Source: Spirochaetaceae bacterium
GTDB lineage: Bacteria; Spirochaetota; Spirochaetia; Treponematales; Rectinemataceae
Reading direction: 5' to 3'
DNA: 64,000 nucleotides
NCBI GenBank assembly: GCA_025355995.1
Contig: JANXYQ010000008.1
Location: 1 to 64,000 of the forward strand
Shown: one piece after another, positions 24,480 to 32,945 of the stretch
How positions within the stretch are numbered: the stretch's first letter is position 1
Layout of the letters: every line of letters begins with the position of its first letter
Made by a program: the position numbers and the translations under genes
Notes under the pieces: generated by a model
Databases searched by the model: none
What the model was told of the DNA's origin: nothing
The model's input: only the letters and a program-made list of their open reading frames with translations

Positions 24480-25046
24480 ATGCACAGCCGCGAAGAGGCC
24501 CTAGAGCTTTGGCGAAAGAACAACGACGACGACTATCTATACAGGCACGCTCTGTCGGTCGAGGCGACGATGCGCCGTTTCGCCGTCAAGTACGGCGAGG
24601 ATCCCGAGTACTGGGGCCTCGTTGGGCTCCTGCACGACATAGACTACCAGAAGTACCCCGAGGAGCATCTCAAGCATGCCCGCGAGCTGCTCGAGCCCGC
24701 GGGCTATCCCGAGGGCTTCATCCGCGCGGTCCTGAGCCACGGCTTCGGCATCTGCACCGAAGTCGAGCCCGTCAACGCGATGGAGAAGACCCTCTTCGCG
24801 ATAGACGAGCTCACGGGCTTCATATCAGCCTGCGTCCTGATGCGGCCCTCGAAGAGCGTCCTCGACATCGAGGCGAAATCCGTGAGGAAGAAGTGGGGCA
24901 CCGCCGCCTTCGCCGCCAAGATCCGCCGCGACATAATCCAGAAGGGAGCCGACATGCTCGGCCTGCCCCTCGACGAGGTGATCCAAGAGACCATCCTGGC
25001 CCTGCGTCCCGTCGCCGCCGAGATCGGGCTCAAGGGCAACCTCTAG
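24480..25046 (+). CDS. HD-domain phosphohydrolase
   Basis: A 188-residue HD-superfamily protein. The metal-binding residues are visible in YRHALSVEATMR, LLHDIDYQKYPEEH (HD pair near residue 47) and SHGFGI. NAMEKTLFAIDELTGF supplies the final Asp. It resembles YpgQ/HDIG-type hydrolases that act on nucleotides. The substrate is unknown. Its last four bases overlap the convergent SRPBCC gene. Confidence 0.85.
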   Translation: MHSREEALELWRKNNDDDYLYRHALSVEATMRRFAVKYGEDPEYWGLVGLLHDIDYQKYPEEHLKHARELLEPAGYPEGFIRAVLSHGFGICTEVEPVNAMEKTLFAIDELTGFISACVLMRPSKSVLDIEAKSVRKKWGTAAFAAKIRRDIIQKGADMLGLPLDEVIQETILALRPVAAEIGLKGNL

Positions 25047-25492
25047 GCGGCCCCGCCTTTCGCCAGGTAGGCGGGTAGCGTCGTTCCCAGGAGCTCGGCC
25101 CAGCCGGCACGGTACTCCTCAGCGGTCGCAGCCTCGAGCGAACCGAGGATGGAATGCGCCAGGCTGAGCCTAGTGCCGGCGGGCAGCGGCTCCAGCCTGA
25201 ATTCCATCACGCCGAGGACCGCACCGTCCATGCCCATGGGCCCCTCGAGTCTCAGCCTGCGGGGCGGGTCGATGAAAGTCACCGTCGCGTAGAGGGCGGC
25301 CGATCCGCCGCCCCAGTCCTCGTAAAAACGACCGCCGATCCTCGGCTCGAAGCCCACGGTCGATCCCTCGCGGAAGCGATGATCCCACCACCGGCCGATC
25401 TCGGCGGTCAGGGCGGAGAAGACCCGCCCGGGCGGCGCCTCGAGCTCACAGGCGAATTCGATCTCGTACAGCTCAGGTCCACCCATGCCCAC
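25043..25492 (-). CDS. SRPBCC (AHSA1/START-like) family protein
   Basis: A 149-residue helix-grip protein: YEIEFACELEAPPGRVFSAL, then FEPRIGGRFYEDWG, then the C-terminal helix AEEYRAGWAELLGTTLPAYLAKG. The family binds hydrophobic ligands or assists Hsp90-type chaperones, and AHSA1-like members are often stress-associated. The gene is separated by 14 bp from the next minus-strand gene upstream (25507-25800), suggesting co-transcription. Confidence 0.82.
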   Translation of the reverse strand: MGMGGPELYEIEFACELEAPPGRVFSALTAEIGRWWDHRFREGSTVGFEPRIGGRFYEDWGGGSAALYATVTFIDPPRRLRLEGPMGMDGAVLGVMEFRLEPLPAGTRLSLAHSILGSLEAATAEEYRAGWAELLGTTLPAYLAKGGAA

Positions 25493-25506
25493 TCCCCCGC
25501 GGCCGG

Positions 25507-25800
25507 CTACAGCGCGCGGACCAGCTCGTCCTCCATGCCTCCGAAGACCGAGGCGAATTCCATCATCACGGCCTCGTAGCCCTTGTCGTCCCAGAGCTTG
25601 AGCGCGAATTGCTCCTCGTCCGCCAGCGAATCGAATTTCGCCACGAAGCGGTACTCGTCCTGGGGACCGGCGATGTTGCCCCAGATCTCGGTTCCCTTGA
25701 CCTGGGGCTGCTTGGCCCAGAATTCGATAAGGCCCTTGGCTGCTCCCTCCATCTTATCCCAGTCTCGCTCGACTCGCGCGTGGCGGATCAAGTACACCAT
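25507..25800 (-). CDS. Small dimeric alpha/beta-barrel (NIPSNAP/ABM-like) protein
   Basis: A 97-residue protein. Its pattern (VYLIRHARVERDWDKMEGA, TEIWGNIAGPQDEYRFVAKF, then a helix ADEEQFALKLWDD) fits a ferredoxin-like dimeric barrel such as NIPSNAP or antibiotic-monooxygenase-like proteins. The exact family is uncertain. It sits upstream of the SRPBCC gene in the same direction. Confidence 0.6.
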   Translation of the reverse strand: MVYLIRHARVERDWDKMEGAAKGLIEFWAKQPQVKGTEIWGNIAGPQDEYRFVAKFDSLADEEQFALKLWDDKGYEAVMMEFASVFGGMEDELVRAL

Positions 25801-25983
25801 GGCATGGCCTCCCGGAAAAATAGTATTATCTTAATATAGTGAAAGCCAAGAATGAGGAAAGGCTAAAGTTCGACACCCCCTCGCCGGCCCCAGCTTCGGG
25901 ATTACCTCGACCCTCGCGTGCCGTCGGCGCGTTCGACGCGAAAGGTTGACCAAGCCGCGCCCATCGAGCGATAATCCCCGACC

Positions 25984-27315
25984 ATGCTTGAGAAAATCAG
26001 CGAGAAATTCAGCGATATCGCCCGTGCCCTGAGCGGAAAGGCCTCGATCAGCGAGAAGAACGTCGAGGAGGCGGTGGAGCAGATCAAGCTCGCCCTCCTG
26101 GACGCGGACGTCAACCTGCGCGTGGTCCGCCGCTTCGTCAACGCGACGTTGGAGGAGGCCAAGGGCGAGAAGGTCCTGAAGGCCGTGAGCCCGGGGCAGC
26201 AGTTCACCAAGATAGTCTACGACCGCATGGTCGGCCTCCTCGGCGACACTCGGCAGGACCTCCAATTGAGGGGGCCGGACACGCAGAGCGTGGTCCTCCT
26301 CCTCGGCCTCCAGGGCTCGGGAAAGACCACGAGCGCCGCCAAGCTGGCTTTCAGCCTCAAGAACAAGGGGCGGCGCGTCCTCCTCGCGGCCTGCGACCTC
26401 CAGCGCCCCGCCGCCATCGAGCAGCTCTCGGTCCTGGGAGCCCAGATCGGCGTCGACGTCTACAAAGAGGACTCCAAGGACGCCGTAAAGGTGGCCAAGA
26501 ACGCCCTCGACAAGGCCAAGCGCGAGCTTTACGACGTCCTCATCGTGGACACCGCGGGCCGGCTCAACATCGACGAGGAGCTCATGGGCGAGCTCGCGCG
26601 CGTGCGCGACGCCGTGAAGCCCCTCGAGTCCCTGCTCGTGGCGGATTCGATGACCGGCCAGGCGGCGGCGGACATCGCCAAGTCCTTCGACGAGAAGATC
26701 GGAATCACCGGCGTCATCCTCTCCAAGTTCGACTCCGACGCCAGGGGCGGCGCGGCCCTCTCCCTCAAGTCCGTGACCGGCAAGCCGATCAAGTTCATCG
26801 GCACGAGCGAGAGGATGGACGGGCTCGAGCCCTTCTACCCCGAGCGCATAGCGGGCCGGATCCTGGGCATGGGCGACGTCGTCGGCCTCGTCGAGAAGGC
26901 TCAGGCGGTCTTCGACCAGAAGCAGACCGCGGAGCTCGAGCGCAAGATGGCGAACGAGAGCCTGAGCCTCGAGGACTACCTCGAGCAGCTCCAGAGCATG
27001 AAGAAGATGGGCTCGATGAAGGGACTCCTGGAGATGCTTCCCGGCCTCGCGGGTCAGATCGACGAGGAGAGGATCGACGAGGCCGGCCTCAGGCGCGAGG
27101 AGGCGATCCTGCGCTCCATGACCAAGAAGGAGAGGAAAAACCACCTCATCATCGGGCCCAGCCGCCGCACGCGCATCGCCAAGGGCTCGGGCACCTCGGT
27201 CGCCGAAATCAACCGCCTGCTCAAGAAATTCGAGAAGACCCGGCTCATGATGAAGAAGATGACCAAGAACAAGAAATACCAGCAGCAGATGATGGGCGGC
27301 GGCAAGGCTCAGTGA
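25984..27315 (+). CDS. ffh: Signal recognition particle protein Ffh
   Basis: A 443-residue SRP54 homologue that targets nascent membrane proteins to FtsY and SecYEG. It has an N-domain (1-90), a G-domain with GLQGSGKTTSAAKL, DTAGRLNIDE and the TKFD-like SKFDSDARGG. A Met-rich M-domain follows (about 320-443; MKKMGSMKGLLEMLPG, then GTSVAEINRLLKKFEKTR), which binds SRP RNA and signal peptides. The C-terminus is short and Met/Lys-rich. The usual rpsP-rimM-trmD cluster does not follow; the neighbours are a haem protein and rpmB. Confidence 0.97.
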   Translation: MLEKISEKFSDIARALSGKASISEKNVEEAVEQIKLALLDADVNLRVVRRFVNATLEEAKGEKVLKAVSPGQQFTKIVYDRMVGLLGDTRQDLQLRGPDTQSVVLLLGLQGSGKTTSAAKLAFSLKNKGRRVLLAACDLQRPAAIEQLSVLGAQIGVDVYKEDSKDAVKVAKNALDKAKRELYDVLIVDTAGRLNIDEELMGELARVRDAVKPLESLLVADSMTGQAAADIAKSFDEKIGITGVILSKFDSDARGGAALSLKSVTGKPIKFIGTSERMDGLEPFYPERIAGRILGMGDVVGLVEKAQAVFDQKQTAELERKMANESLSLEDYLEQLQSMKKMGSMKGLLEMLPGLAGQIDEERIDEAGLRREEAILRSMTKKERKNHLIIGPSRRTRIAKGSGTSVAEINRLLKKFEKTRLMMKKMTKNKKYQQQMMGGGKAQ

Positions 27316-27411
27316 GACTGCCGAAAGCCAGGGATCGCGGCAAGATCGTCCTTTTCATTTTTCCCCGGATCCGCGATAGTACAAGCAACATCCAGGCGGG
27401 AGGTTCTACAC

Positions 27412-27948
27412 ATGAATAGCCGAATCGGCGCGGTGGTCGCGGTCTCGATCGCTTTTGTCCTGGCATCGCTCCCTGCCTTCTCGCAGGGCAAGGACCCCCT
27501 CAAGGGACTCAGCCCCCGGATAGCGGCCGTCGCCAACGGCCCGTCGGGCCTCAAATGGGTCGGGGGAAACCAGGAAAACCCGCTCATGCATCCCGGATTC
27601 GACTGCATCGCCTGCCACGCGAAGGGGGAGGGCCCCCGGTTCTTGGTCGCGGGCACCGTCTATACGAACCTCGACGAGAAGGACGACTACTTCGGCGTGG
27701 AGGGAGCGACCGTGCAGCTCGTCGATGCGAAGGGCAAAAAGGCCGAGCTCGCTACGAACCTAGCCGGCAATTTCTTCCTGAACGCCCGCTCAGCCTCCTT
27801 GGTCGCCCCATTCAGCGTAAAAGTGCTCGTGGGCAAGGCCGAGAGGGCGATGGGTTCTCAGGCGCCCAGCGGCGATTGCGCCTCCTGCCACACCGCTAAA
27901 GGGCAAAACGGCGCTCCGGGCCGCATAATGGCCCCCGGGAAGCCTTGA
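27412..27948 (+). CDS. Exported two-haem c-type cytochrome-like protein
   Basis: A 178-residue protein with a signal peptide (VVAVSIAFVLASLPAFS). It has two CXXCH haem-c motifs, CIACH (about residue 64) and CASCH (about 161), one near each end. Between them lies a beta-rich segment like a carboxypeptidase-regulatory domain (VAGTVYTNLDEKDD, EGATVQLVDAKGK, TNLAGNFFL). It may carry electrons or bind haem in the periplasm. No cytochrome maturation genes are in view. The ribosome site is GGGAGG before the ATG. Confidence 0.78.
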   Translation: MNSRIGAVVAVSIAFVLASLPAFSQGKDPLKGLSPRIAAVANGPSGLKWVGGNQENPLMHPGFDCIACHAKGEGPRFLVAGTVYTNLDEKDDYFGVEGATVQLVDAKGKKAELATNLAGNFFLNARSASLVAPFSVKVLVGKAERAMGSQAPSGDCASCHTAKGQNGAPGRIMAPGKP

Positions 27949-28002
27949 CCCTCGGGCTCGGCCTCGATATACTCCCCATACCAATTCGATCGGAGCACTA
28001 GA

Positions 28003-28194
28003 ATGGCTAGAAGATGCGAAATTTGCGGCAAAGGCACGACGTTCGGAAATACCGTTTCCCACTCTAAGAATCGCACGAGGCGGACCTGGCGTCCCAACCT
28101 CCTGTCGGTCAGGACTTTGGTTAACGGCAGCGTCTCCAACCTCAAGATCTGCACTCGTTGCCTCAAGGCAGGCAAGGTAGTCAAGGTAGTCTGA
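28003..28194 (+). CDS. rpmB: 50S ribosomal protein L28
   Basis: A 63-residue L28. MARRCEICGKGTTFGNTVSHS, RRTWRPNLLSV and the C-terminal CTRCLKAGKV are family hallmarks. Four cysteines in two CxxC pairs make this the zinc-binding (C+) paralogue form. It is followed by a hairpin (GCCGGG/CCCGGC, 28201-28221) and a strong terminator. Confidence 0.95.
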   Translation: MARRCEICGKGTTFGNTVSHSKNRTRRTWRPNLLSVRTLVNGSVSNLKICTRCLKAGKVVKVV

Positions 28195-28234
28195 TGCACG
28201 GCCGGGATAGATAAACCCGGCTAGAATAATGGAT

Positions 28235-28259
28235 CCGCCCCTCCTGGGGCGGTTTTTTT
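28235..28259 (+). terminator. Rho-independent terminator after rpmB
   Basis: A perfect 7-bp stem, CCGCCCC (28235-28241) with GGGGCGG (28246-28252), has a TCCT loop and seven T immediately after. Confidence 0.93.
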
Positions 28260-28350
28260 AGCTCCAAAAAGCCGGATGCGGTACCGGACGCGCCGAGGCT
28301 TTTCGGAGTATACTCTCGCGATTCCCCGATCCCCGCGCTGGAGGTCTCCC

Positions 28351-29199
28351 TTGCCTGAGCTCCCCGACCTCGTGCATATCGTCAAGACTCTCGGGCCCGC
28401 GGTCGAAGGCCGACGCATATCCCATTCCACGGTCAAGAACCCGATCGTGCTGCGCGTCCTCGTACCCGGGGACTTCCCGGACCTCGTCGCGGGCAAGACG
28501 ATCGTCAGCCTTCTTCGGCACGGCCCCTTCCTGAAATTCAACCTGGGGGACTTGGACCTCGTCATGCATCTGATGCTCGCCGGCAGGCTCAGGCTTTCGG
28601 GTCCCGGGGAGAGGGCCCTGGCGGCGACCGCCTTTAGCTTCGAGCTCGAGGAGGGCCTGAGCCTCCATTACGGGGACGAAAAATCCATGGGCAAGGTCTA
28701 CCTCGGCCCGGCCGGGAGCTTCGAGGCGATTCCGGGCTACCTGACCCAGGGCATCGACGTGACGAGCCCGGCCTTCACCTTCGAGGCCTTCAACGAGCTC
28801 ATATTGAAGAAGCGCTGCCAGGCGCGGGTCTTCATTATGGACCAGACCTGCCTCTCCGCCATCGGCAACGCCTACGCGGACGAGATTCTCTTCGAGGCCA
28901 AGATCCATCCCAAGGCGCCCTGCTATTCCCTTGGCCCCGACCGTCGACGGGCCCTCTACGACGCCGTAAAATCGGTCCTGACCTGGGGCATCGAGGAGGT
29001 CGCCAAGGCCGGTCTTCCCCTCGAGGACAAGGCCCGCGACCACATGCGCGTGCGGGGAAGGGCGGGCGAGAATTGCCCCCGCTGCGGACAGACGATCCGA
29101 AGGACGGGCGTGCTCGGCTTCGATTCCTTCTTCTGCCCGAGTTGCCAGCCCGACCTGACCGGCCGCGGCCTCGATTGGACGAAGCTTTCGAGGAAGTGA
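28351..29199 (+). CDS. mutM: Formamidopyrimidine-DNA glycosylase family (Fpg/MutM or Nei-like)
   Basis: A 282-residue base-excision repair glycosylase. The start is TTG 28351 with GGAGG upstream. After Met removal it begins PELPDL, which supplies the N-terminal Pro nucleophile and catalytic Glu. Other signs are FLKFNLGDLDLVMHLMLAGRL, the H2TH region (QTCLSAIGNAYADEILFEAKIHP) and the C-terminal zinc finger (CPRCGQTIRR...CPSCQ). It should excise oxidised purines and nick abasic sites. Whether it is Fpg or Nei in specificity cannot be told. Confidence 0.92.
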   Translation: MPELPDLVHIVKTLGPAVEGRRISHSTVKNPIVLRVLVPGDFPDLVAGKTIVSLLRHGPFLKFNLGDLDLVMHLMLAGRLRLSGPGERALAATAFSFELEEGLSLHYGDEKSMGKVYLGPAGSFEAIPGYLTQGIDVTSPAFTFEAFNELILKKRCQARVFIMDQTCLSAIGNAYADEILFEAKIHPKAPCYSLGPDRRRALYDAVKSVLTWGIEEVAKAGLPLEDKARDHMRVRGRAGENCPRCGQTIRRTGVLGFDSFFCPSCQPDLTGRGLDWTKLSRK

Positions 29200-29216
29200 G
29201 ACGGTTCGCTCTCCCC

Positions 29217-29897
29217 TTATCCGCGCTCGACGAGGGCCTCCAGGGACTCCCTCCGAAGTATCCTGATCAGCCTCCCGTCGACGGCGATCAGGCCCTCGCG
29301 CGCCATCGAGCCGAGCTCGCGCGAGAGGGAGGGGCGCGTCACGCCGAAAGCCTCGGCCATCTTCTCCTTCGAGTCGGGAAGGAGGACCGCGCCCGCGCGC
29401 ATGGACTGCCTGAGGAGCCAGTCGGCCAGGCGCTCGCGCAGGGTGGCGAACTGCAGGAGCCTGAAGCGCTCCGAGAGGGCCGCGACGCGCGAGCCCGAGT
29501 CGGCCAGGAAATTGAGCAGTATCCTCCTGTTTCCCTGGCAGAGGTCCATCACCGTCTCGCGGCCGAGCACGGCGGCCCTGACCTCCTCGAGCGAGCGGAC
29601 CGTGACCGGCAGCTGGGGGTCGGGAGCGAAGAGGATGGCGGAGGCGAGGGGCTCGGGTGCGGCGATGGTCTCCACGCGGACGGTCTTGCCGGAGTAGCTC
29701 TGCATCTCCGCCGAGACGGAGCCCTCGAGGAGGATCCACAGCGAGTCGTAGGAGCTGCCGGCGAGGAGGAGTATCGATCCGGCGGGGAAGCTCCGCGCGG
29801 CCTGATCGGACGATCCCAGGAGCCTCTCGAGCTCCTCGACTCCGACGCCGTCGAAGAGGCTGCTGGTGGCCAGGATGGCGAGGTCGCGCTTCTGCAT
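29217..29897 (-). CDS. Crp/Fnr-family transcriptional regulator
   Basis: A 226-residue regulator with an N-terminal cyclic-nucleotide-type sensor barrel (LLAGSSYDSLWILLEGSVSAEM). A C-terminal winged helix follows (SKEKMAEAFGVTRPSLSRELGSMAREGLI). It lacks an obvious N-terminal Cys cluster, so it is not a typical Fe-S Fnr; the ligand is unknown. It is convergent with fpg (17-bp gap) and divergent from crcB, with 53 bp between starts where its operator could lie. Confidence 0.88.
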   Translation of the reverse strand: MQKRDLAILATSSLFDGVGVEELERLLGSSDQAARSFPAGSILLLAGSSYDSLWILLEGSVSAEMQSYSGKTVRVETIAAPEPLASAILFAPDPQLPVTVRSLEEVRAAVLGRETVMDLCQGNRRILLNFLADSGSRVAALSERFRLLQFATLRERLADWLLRQSMRAGAVLLPDSKEKMAEAFGVTRPSLSRELGSMAREGLIAVDGRLIRILRRESLEALVERG

Positions 29898-29950
29898 GGC
29901 ATTCGAGTTTACTAGACAAAGCCGGTCTCGGCCATTATCGTCTACGCCTT

Positions 29951-30340
29951 ATGATCGACATGCTGTACGTTTTCCTGGGCGGAGGGATCGGCGCCGGGTG
30001 TCGCTGGCTCGTATCCCGAGCCTCAGCCGCCCTGCTGGGCGACCGTTTTCCCTGGGGCACCCACATCGTGAACCTCTTCGGCTGCTTCTGCATCGGCCTG
30101 GCCCTGGGCCTCGTGGAGCGCGGCTTCGGTTCCAGGCGCTTCAAGCCCCTCGCCGTAGCGGGCTTCCTGGGCGGCCTGACCACCTTCTCCACCTTCGCCT
30201 ACGAGACCATCGATTTCCTTCGCAAGGGCGCCTACCTGAAGGCGGCCGCCAATTTCTCCCTCGACGCCTTCGGAGGCTTGGCCCTGGCGAGCCTCGGCCT
30301 CGCCCTCGGCCTCTACCTCGGGGAAAGGATGGCCCGTTAG
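29951..30340 (+). CDS. crcB: Fluoride channel CrcB/FluC
   Basis: A 129-residue dual-topology fluoride exporter with four transmembrane helices. The family motifs are GGGIGAGCRWLVS, PWGTHIVNLFGCFCIGLALG (polar-track Asn) and the signature GFLGGLTTFSTFAYE. It protects cells from fluoride. No fluoride riboswitch is evident in the short upstream region. It ends 4 bp inside the convergent next gene. Confidence 0.95.
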   Translation: MIDMLYVFLGGGIGAGCRWLVSRASAALLGDRFPWGTHIVNLFGCFCIGLALGLVERGFGSRRFKPLAVAGFLGGLTTFSTFAYETIDFLRKGAYLKAAANFSLDAFGGLALASLGLALGLYLGERMAR

Positions 30341-31839
30341 CCGAGGCACTCGGCGTAGCGGCAATAATCCTCGCTGGCCATGCCAAAGTCGGGTAGGCGG
30401 GGCACCAGGCGGGAATCCACGATGCGGCCTACCCGCGAGGCGATGCGCGAGAAGACGAAATAGCCGAGGTCGGCCCAGGAGTAGGGCACGTTGATCCTCG
30501 AGCAGTAGGCGTCGCGGTGCACGGTCTCGAAGGCGAAGCCGGGGGGCAGGAGGGCCAGCTCCGCGGCCTTGAGCTCCAGGAAGCGGTCTCGCGCCTTCGC
30601 CGCCACCTTCCGCTTGAGCGCGAGGAAATCCCTCTTCTCGCTCTGGAGGAGGAGGTCGCCACCCATGACCATATCCTCGAAGTCCCGCCTGAATTTATCG
30701 CCGTTTATCTCCATGAAGCGGAGGAATCGGGAGCGCGAGATGTAGCCGTAGTCGCAGCGTGGCCCGCCGTAGCTCCCGATCACTATCGTGATGAGCTCCT
30801 GGAGATAGAGCATGAGCTTGTGCGCGTTCCTGAGGAAGCGATAGTCGGGGTCCATGTCGAGGTGGGCGTCCGGCGCGTCGAAACCGATCTCCTCGAGGGA
30901 ATAGCCCCGGCAGCGCATGGCCCCGACGTAGTCGTAGACCCTGTTGACGAAATATTTCATCGAGAAGACCCAGTCGGGGGGGGAGAGGAAGCGCCCCTGG
31001 GGCAGGGTCCTGCGGCAATAGGCCTCGAATGGCTTGGATCCGATCACCGCGCCGGCGAGGACCCTCTCCCCGCCCTCGGCGATTATGCTCAGGCGCTCGG
31101 AGCCCGCGCGTAGCTTCGCGTAGCTGGGCTTGCTGCCCTTCAGGCCGAGGAAGTTCTCGAAGATGCGGCCGTCGGGCTCGGCCTGCACGAGGGAAAACAG
31201 GGCTTCCCTTATCTCGACGTGGTCCTTTATCACGCTGATGCTGCGCTCGTTGCTCTTGTAGAAGCGGGCGTTCGCCTCGCGGATCCACTCGTCCTCGTGG
31301 GCCAGCCGGGCCGCGACCTCCTTCGCCTTGAGGATGGTGTAGCCGGGGTCTATCTCGAGGTCGATGCCGAAGAGCTCGCGCAGCCGGGCCTTGACCGCGC
31401 CGAGGCCCTTGGCCAGGCCGTCCATATCCGCCTTGGCGAGGCCGTTGCCCGTAACTATGTTGAGGTCGACGTCGGTGCAGTGCTGGACGCCCATGTCGTT
31501 GTAGCTCGAGAAGAGCCGCCCGAGGCCGAACATGAACAGCTCGCTCGCCACCTTGGGCTTGAGCGAGGGGAGGAAGATCAGCCTGATCCAGAGGACGACG
31601 ACGAAGCGGTAGAGCTCGGCGCGGGGGCGCAGGTAGTCTTCGGTGACCGTCCGGGGATCGAGGCGCTGGAAGTCGGCGTTGCGGATGGCGCGGTTGCGCT
31701 CGGTGAAGACATCGACGATGAAGCGCTCGAGCTCGGCGGGGGAGGCTCCCGCGGCGGCTAGTTCGTTGAGCCTGGCGTGCGCCTCGGCTATCGATGCGGT
31801 CGGCCTATTCGCCGCGCCCGCCTGAGCTGTCTTGCCCAT
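30337..31839 (-). CDS. Nucleotidyltransferase-fold protein of unknown function
   Basis: A 500-residue protein. A GlnD/DUF294-like nucleotidyltransferase signature lies at about residues 104-132: LFMFGLGRLFSSYND followed by TDVDLNIV, giving the G-x-R/S and D-x-D pattern. Later parts are helical and contain DMDPDYRFLRNAHKLMLYLQEL. The substrate is unknown: second-messenger, protein or RNA nucleotidylation are all possible. Relatives are known to me from spirochaetes, but I recognise no named function. It is monocistronic and convergent with crcB (4-bp overlap). Confidence 0.65.
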   Translation of the reverse strand: MGKTAQAGAANRPTASIAEAHARLNELAAAGASPAELERFIVDVFTERNRAIRNADFQRLDPRTVTEDYLRPRAELYRFVVVLWIRLIFLPSLKPKVASELFMFGLGRLFSSYNDMGVQHCTDVDLNIVTGNGLAKADMDGLAKGLGAVKARLRELFGIDLEIDPGYTILKAKEVAARLAHEDEWIREANARFYKSNERSISVIKDHVEIREALFSLVQAEPDGRIFENFLGLKGSKPSYAKLRAGSERLSIIAEGGERVLAGAVIGSKPFEAYCRRTLPQGRFLSPPDWVFSMKYFVNRVYDYVGAMRCRGYSLEEIGFDAPDAHLDMDPDYRFLRNAHKLMLYLQELITIVIGSYGGPRCDYGYISRSRFLRFMEINGDKFRRDFEDMVMGGDLLLQSEKRDFLALKRKVAAKARDRFLELKAAELALLPPGFAFETVHRDAYCSRINVPYSWADLGYFVFSRIASRVGRIVDSRLVPRLPDFGMASEDYCRYAECLG

Positions 31840-31894
31840 AGTTCGGTTATTCTCGCGTGCCTGAGGGAATTGGTCAATAATAATCCTCTGAGGC

Positions 31895-32677
31895 TTAAAT
31901 CTCGATCTCCAGCGAGTCCCAGGCAGGCCTCGCGCCCACGTCGGCCCCGCGTTGCGCGCAATAATCCTCGAGCTCCTCGTGGGTGGACTCGTGGTTCATG
32001 TGCGTGAGCCAGGTCCGCTTCGCCCCGATGCGTTTCGCGGCGTCCATGCCTTGGTCCAGGCTGAAGTGGGTCTCGTGGGGCTTCCGGCGCAGCCCGTTGA
32101 TGACCAGGACCTCCACTCCCGCGAGGAGGGGGAGGGAGGCGGCGGGCAGGTCGGAGCAGTCGGTGATATAGGCGAACCTGCCGGTCCTCCACCCGAGTAT
32201 GGGCAGAACGCCGTGGGAAACGGGAATCGGGACGAAGTCCATCCCGCCGGCGGACAGGGGACCCGTCGCCAACCTGAGGTCCACGCGGGGCTTGCCCCCT
32301 CCGGCCTGGGTCTCGCGGAAAATGTACGCGAACCGCTCCCTGGTCTCGGCGAGGGTCTCGGCGTTGCCGTAGACGGGGAGGATTCGGTCCTTCGTGAGGG
32401 GCCGCACGTCGTCGAGGCCGTTGACGTGGTCGGCGTGGGCGTGGGTGAGGAGGAGGGCGTCGATGCTCGAGATGCCCGCCCTGAGCGCCTGGAGGCGGAA
32501 CTCGGGGCCCGCGTCCACGACGACCGCCGCGGCTCCGCCATGGACGCGGCCGGACTCTATGAGGACGGAGGCCCTGTATCTCTTGTCGCGCGGATCGCTC
32601 GAGGCGCAGACGCGGCAGGAGCAGCCTATGACGGGCACGCCGAAGCTGGTGCCCGTGCCCAGGAAGAGGACTCGCAT
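31895..32677 (-). CDS. MBL-fold hydrolase, PhnP-like
   Basis: A 260-residue metallo-beta-lactamase-fold protein. It has GTGTSFGVPVIGCSCRVCAS (Cys-rich N-terminal zinc site as in PhnP), the metal motif THAHADHVNGLDD, then SHGVLPILGW, ITDCSD and HMNHESTH. PhnP is a phosphodiesterase acting on phosphoribosyl cyclic phosphate. Here no other phn genes are visible, so the substrate is open. The start at 32677 gives the usual MRVLFLGTGTS beginning; 36 extra bases upstream are possible. Confidence 0.87.
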   Translation of the reverse strand: MRVLFLGTGTSFGVPVIGCSCRVCASSDPRDKRYRASVLIESGRVHGGAAAVVVDAGPEFRLQALRAGISSIDALLLTHAHADHVNGLDDVRPLTKDRILPVYGNAETLAETRERFAYIFRETQAGGGKPRVDLRLATGPLSAGGMDFVPIPVSHGVLPILGWRTGRFAYITDCSDLPAASLPLLAGVEVLVINGLRRKPHETHFSLDQGMDAAKRIGAKRTWLTHMNHESTHEELEDYCAQRGADVGARPAWDSLEIEI

Positions 32678-32945
32678 GCCGGGAGTATCGCCCGCCCCGG
32701 CATCCCGGTTCAAGGGAGGCTGAGAAGTATGAATGCGATACCTTCTTCATGCTGCCGGGGGCGGGGCCTGTCGCCCTACATCATTTCGAAAACTGGTACT
32801 GCATCCAGGCCGTCCAGGCTGCTTTATGGCGAGGATTCTGCTGTAGGCTTCAAGCCCGCCATATGCGTGGATGCATCGGCAGTAATTTCCAGTGCAAACA
32901 ACTCGACTCCAAGCCCTCGTTTATCCGACAGCCTTAACGACCTGG

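Noticed and set aside
25821-25840. TATTA-TCT-TAATA inverted repeat as a PerR/Fur operator
   Set aside because: Short AT-rich symmetry at a likely promoter is expected by chance; it does not match a known box well.
27334-27377. Inverted repeat after ffh as a terminator
   Set aside because: The 7-bp arms are 30 bases apart and no T run follows the second arm.
28258-29919. 553-codon minus-strand frame covering fpg and the Crp gene
   Set aside because: It overlaps two well-supported genes and has no recognisable motif.
29898-29950. Fluoride riboswitch upstream of crcB
   Set aside because: Only 53 bases lie between the divergent starts, and no fluoride-aptamer-like pattern was found.
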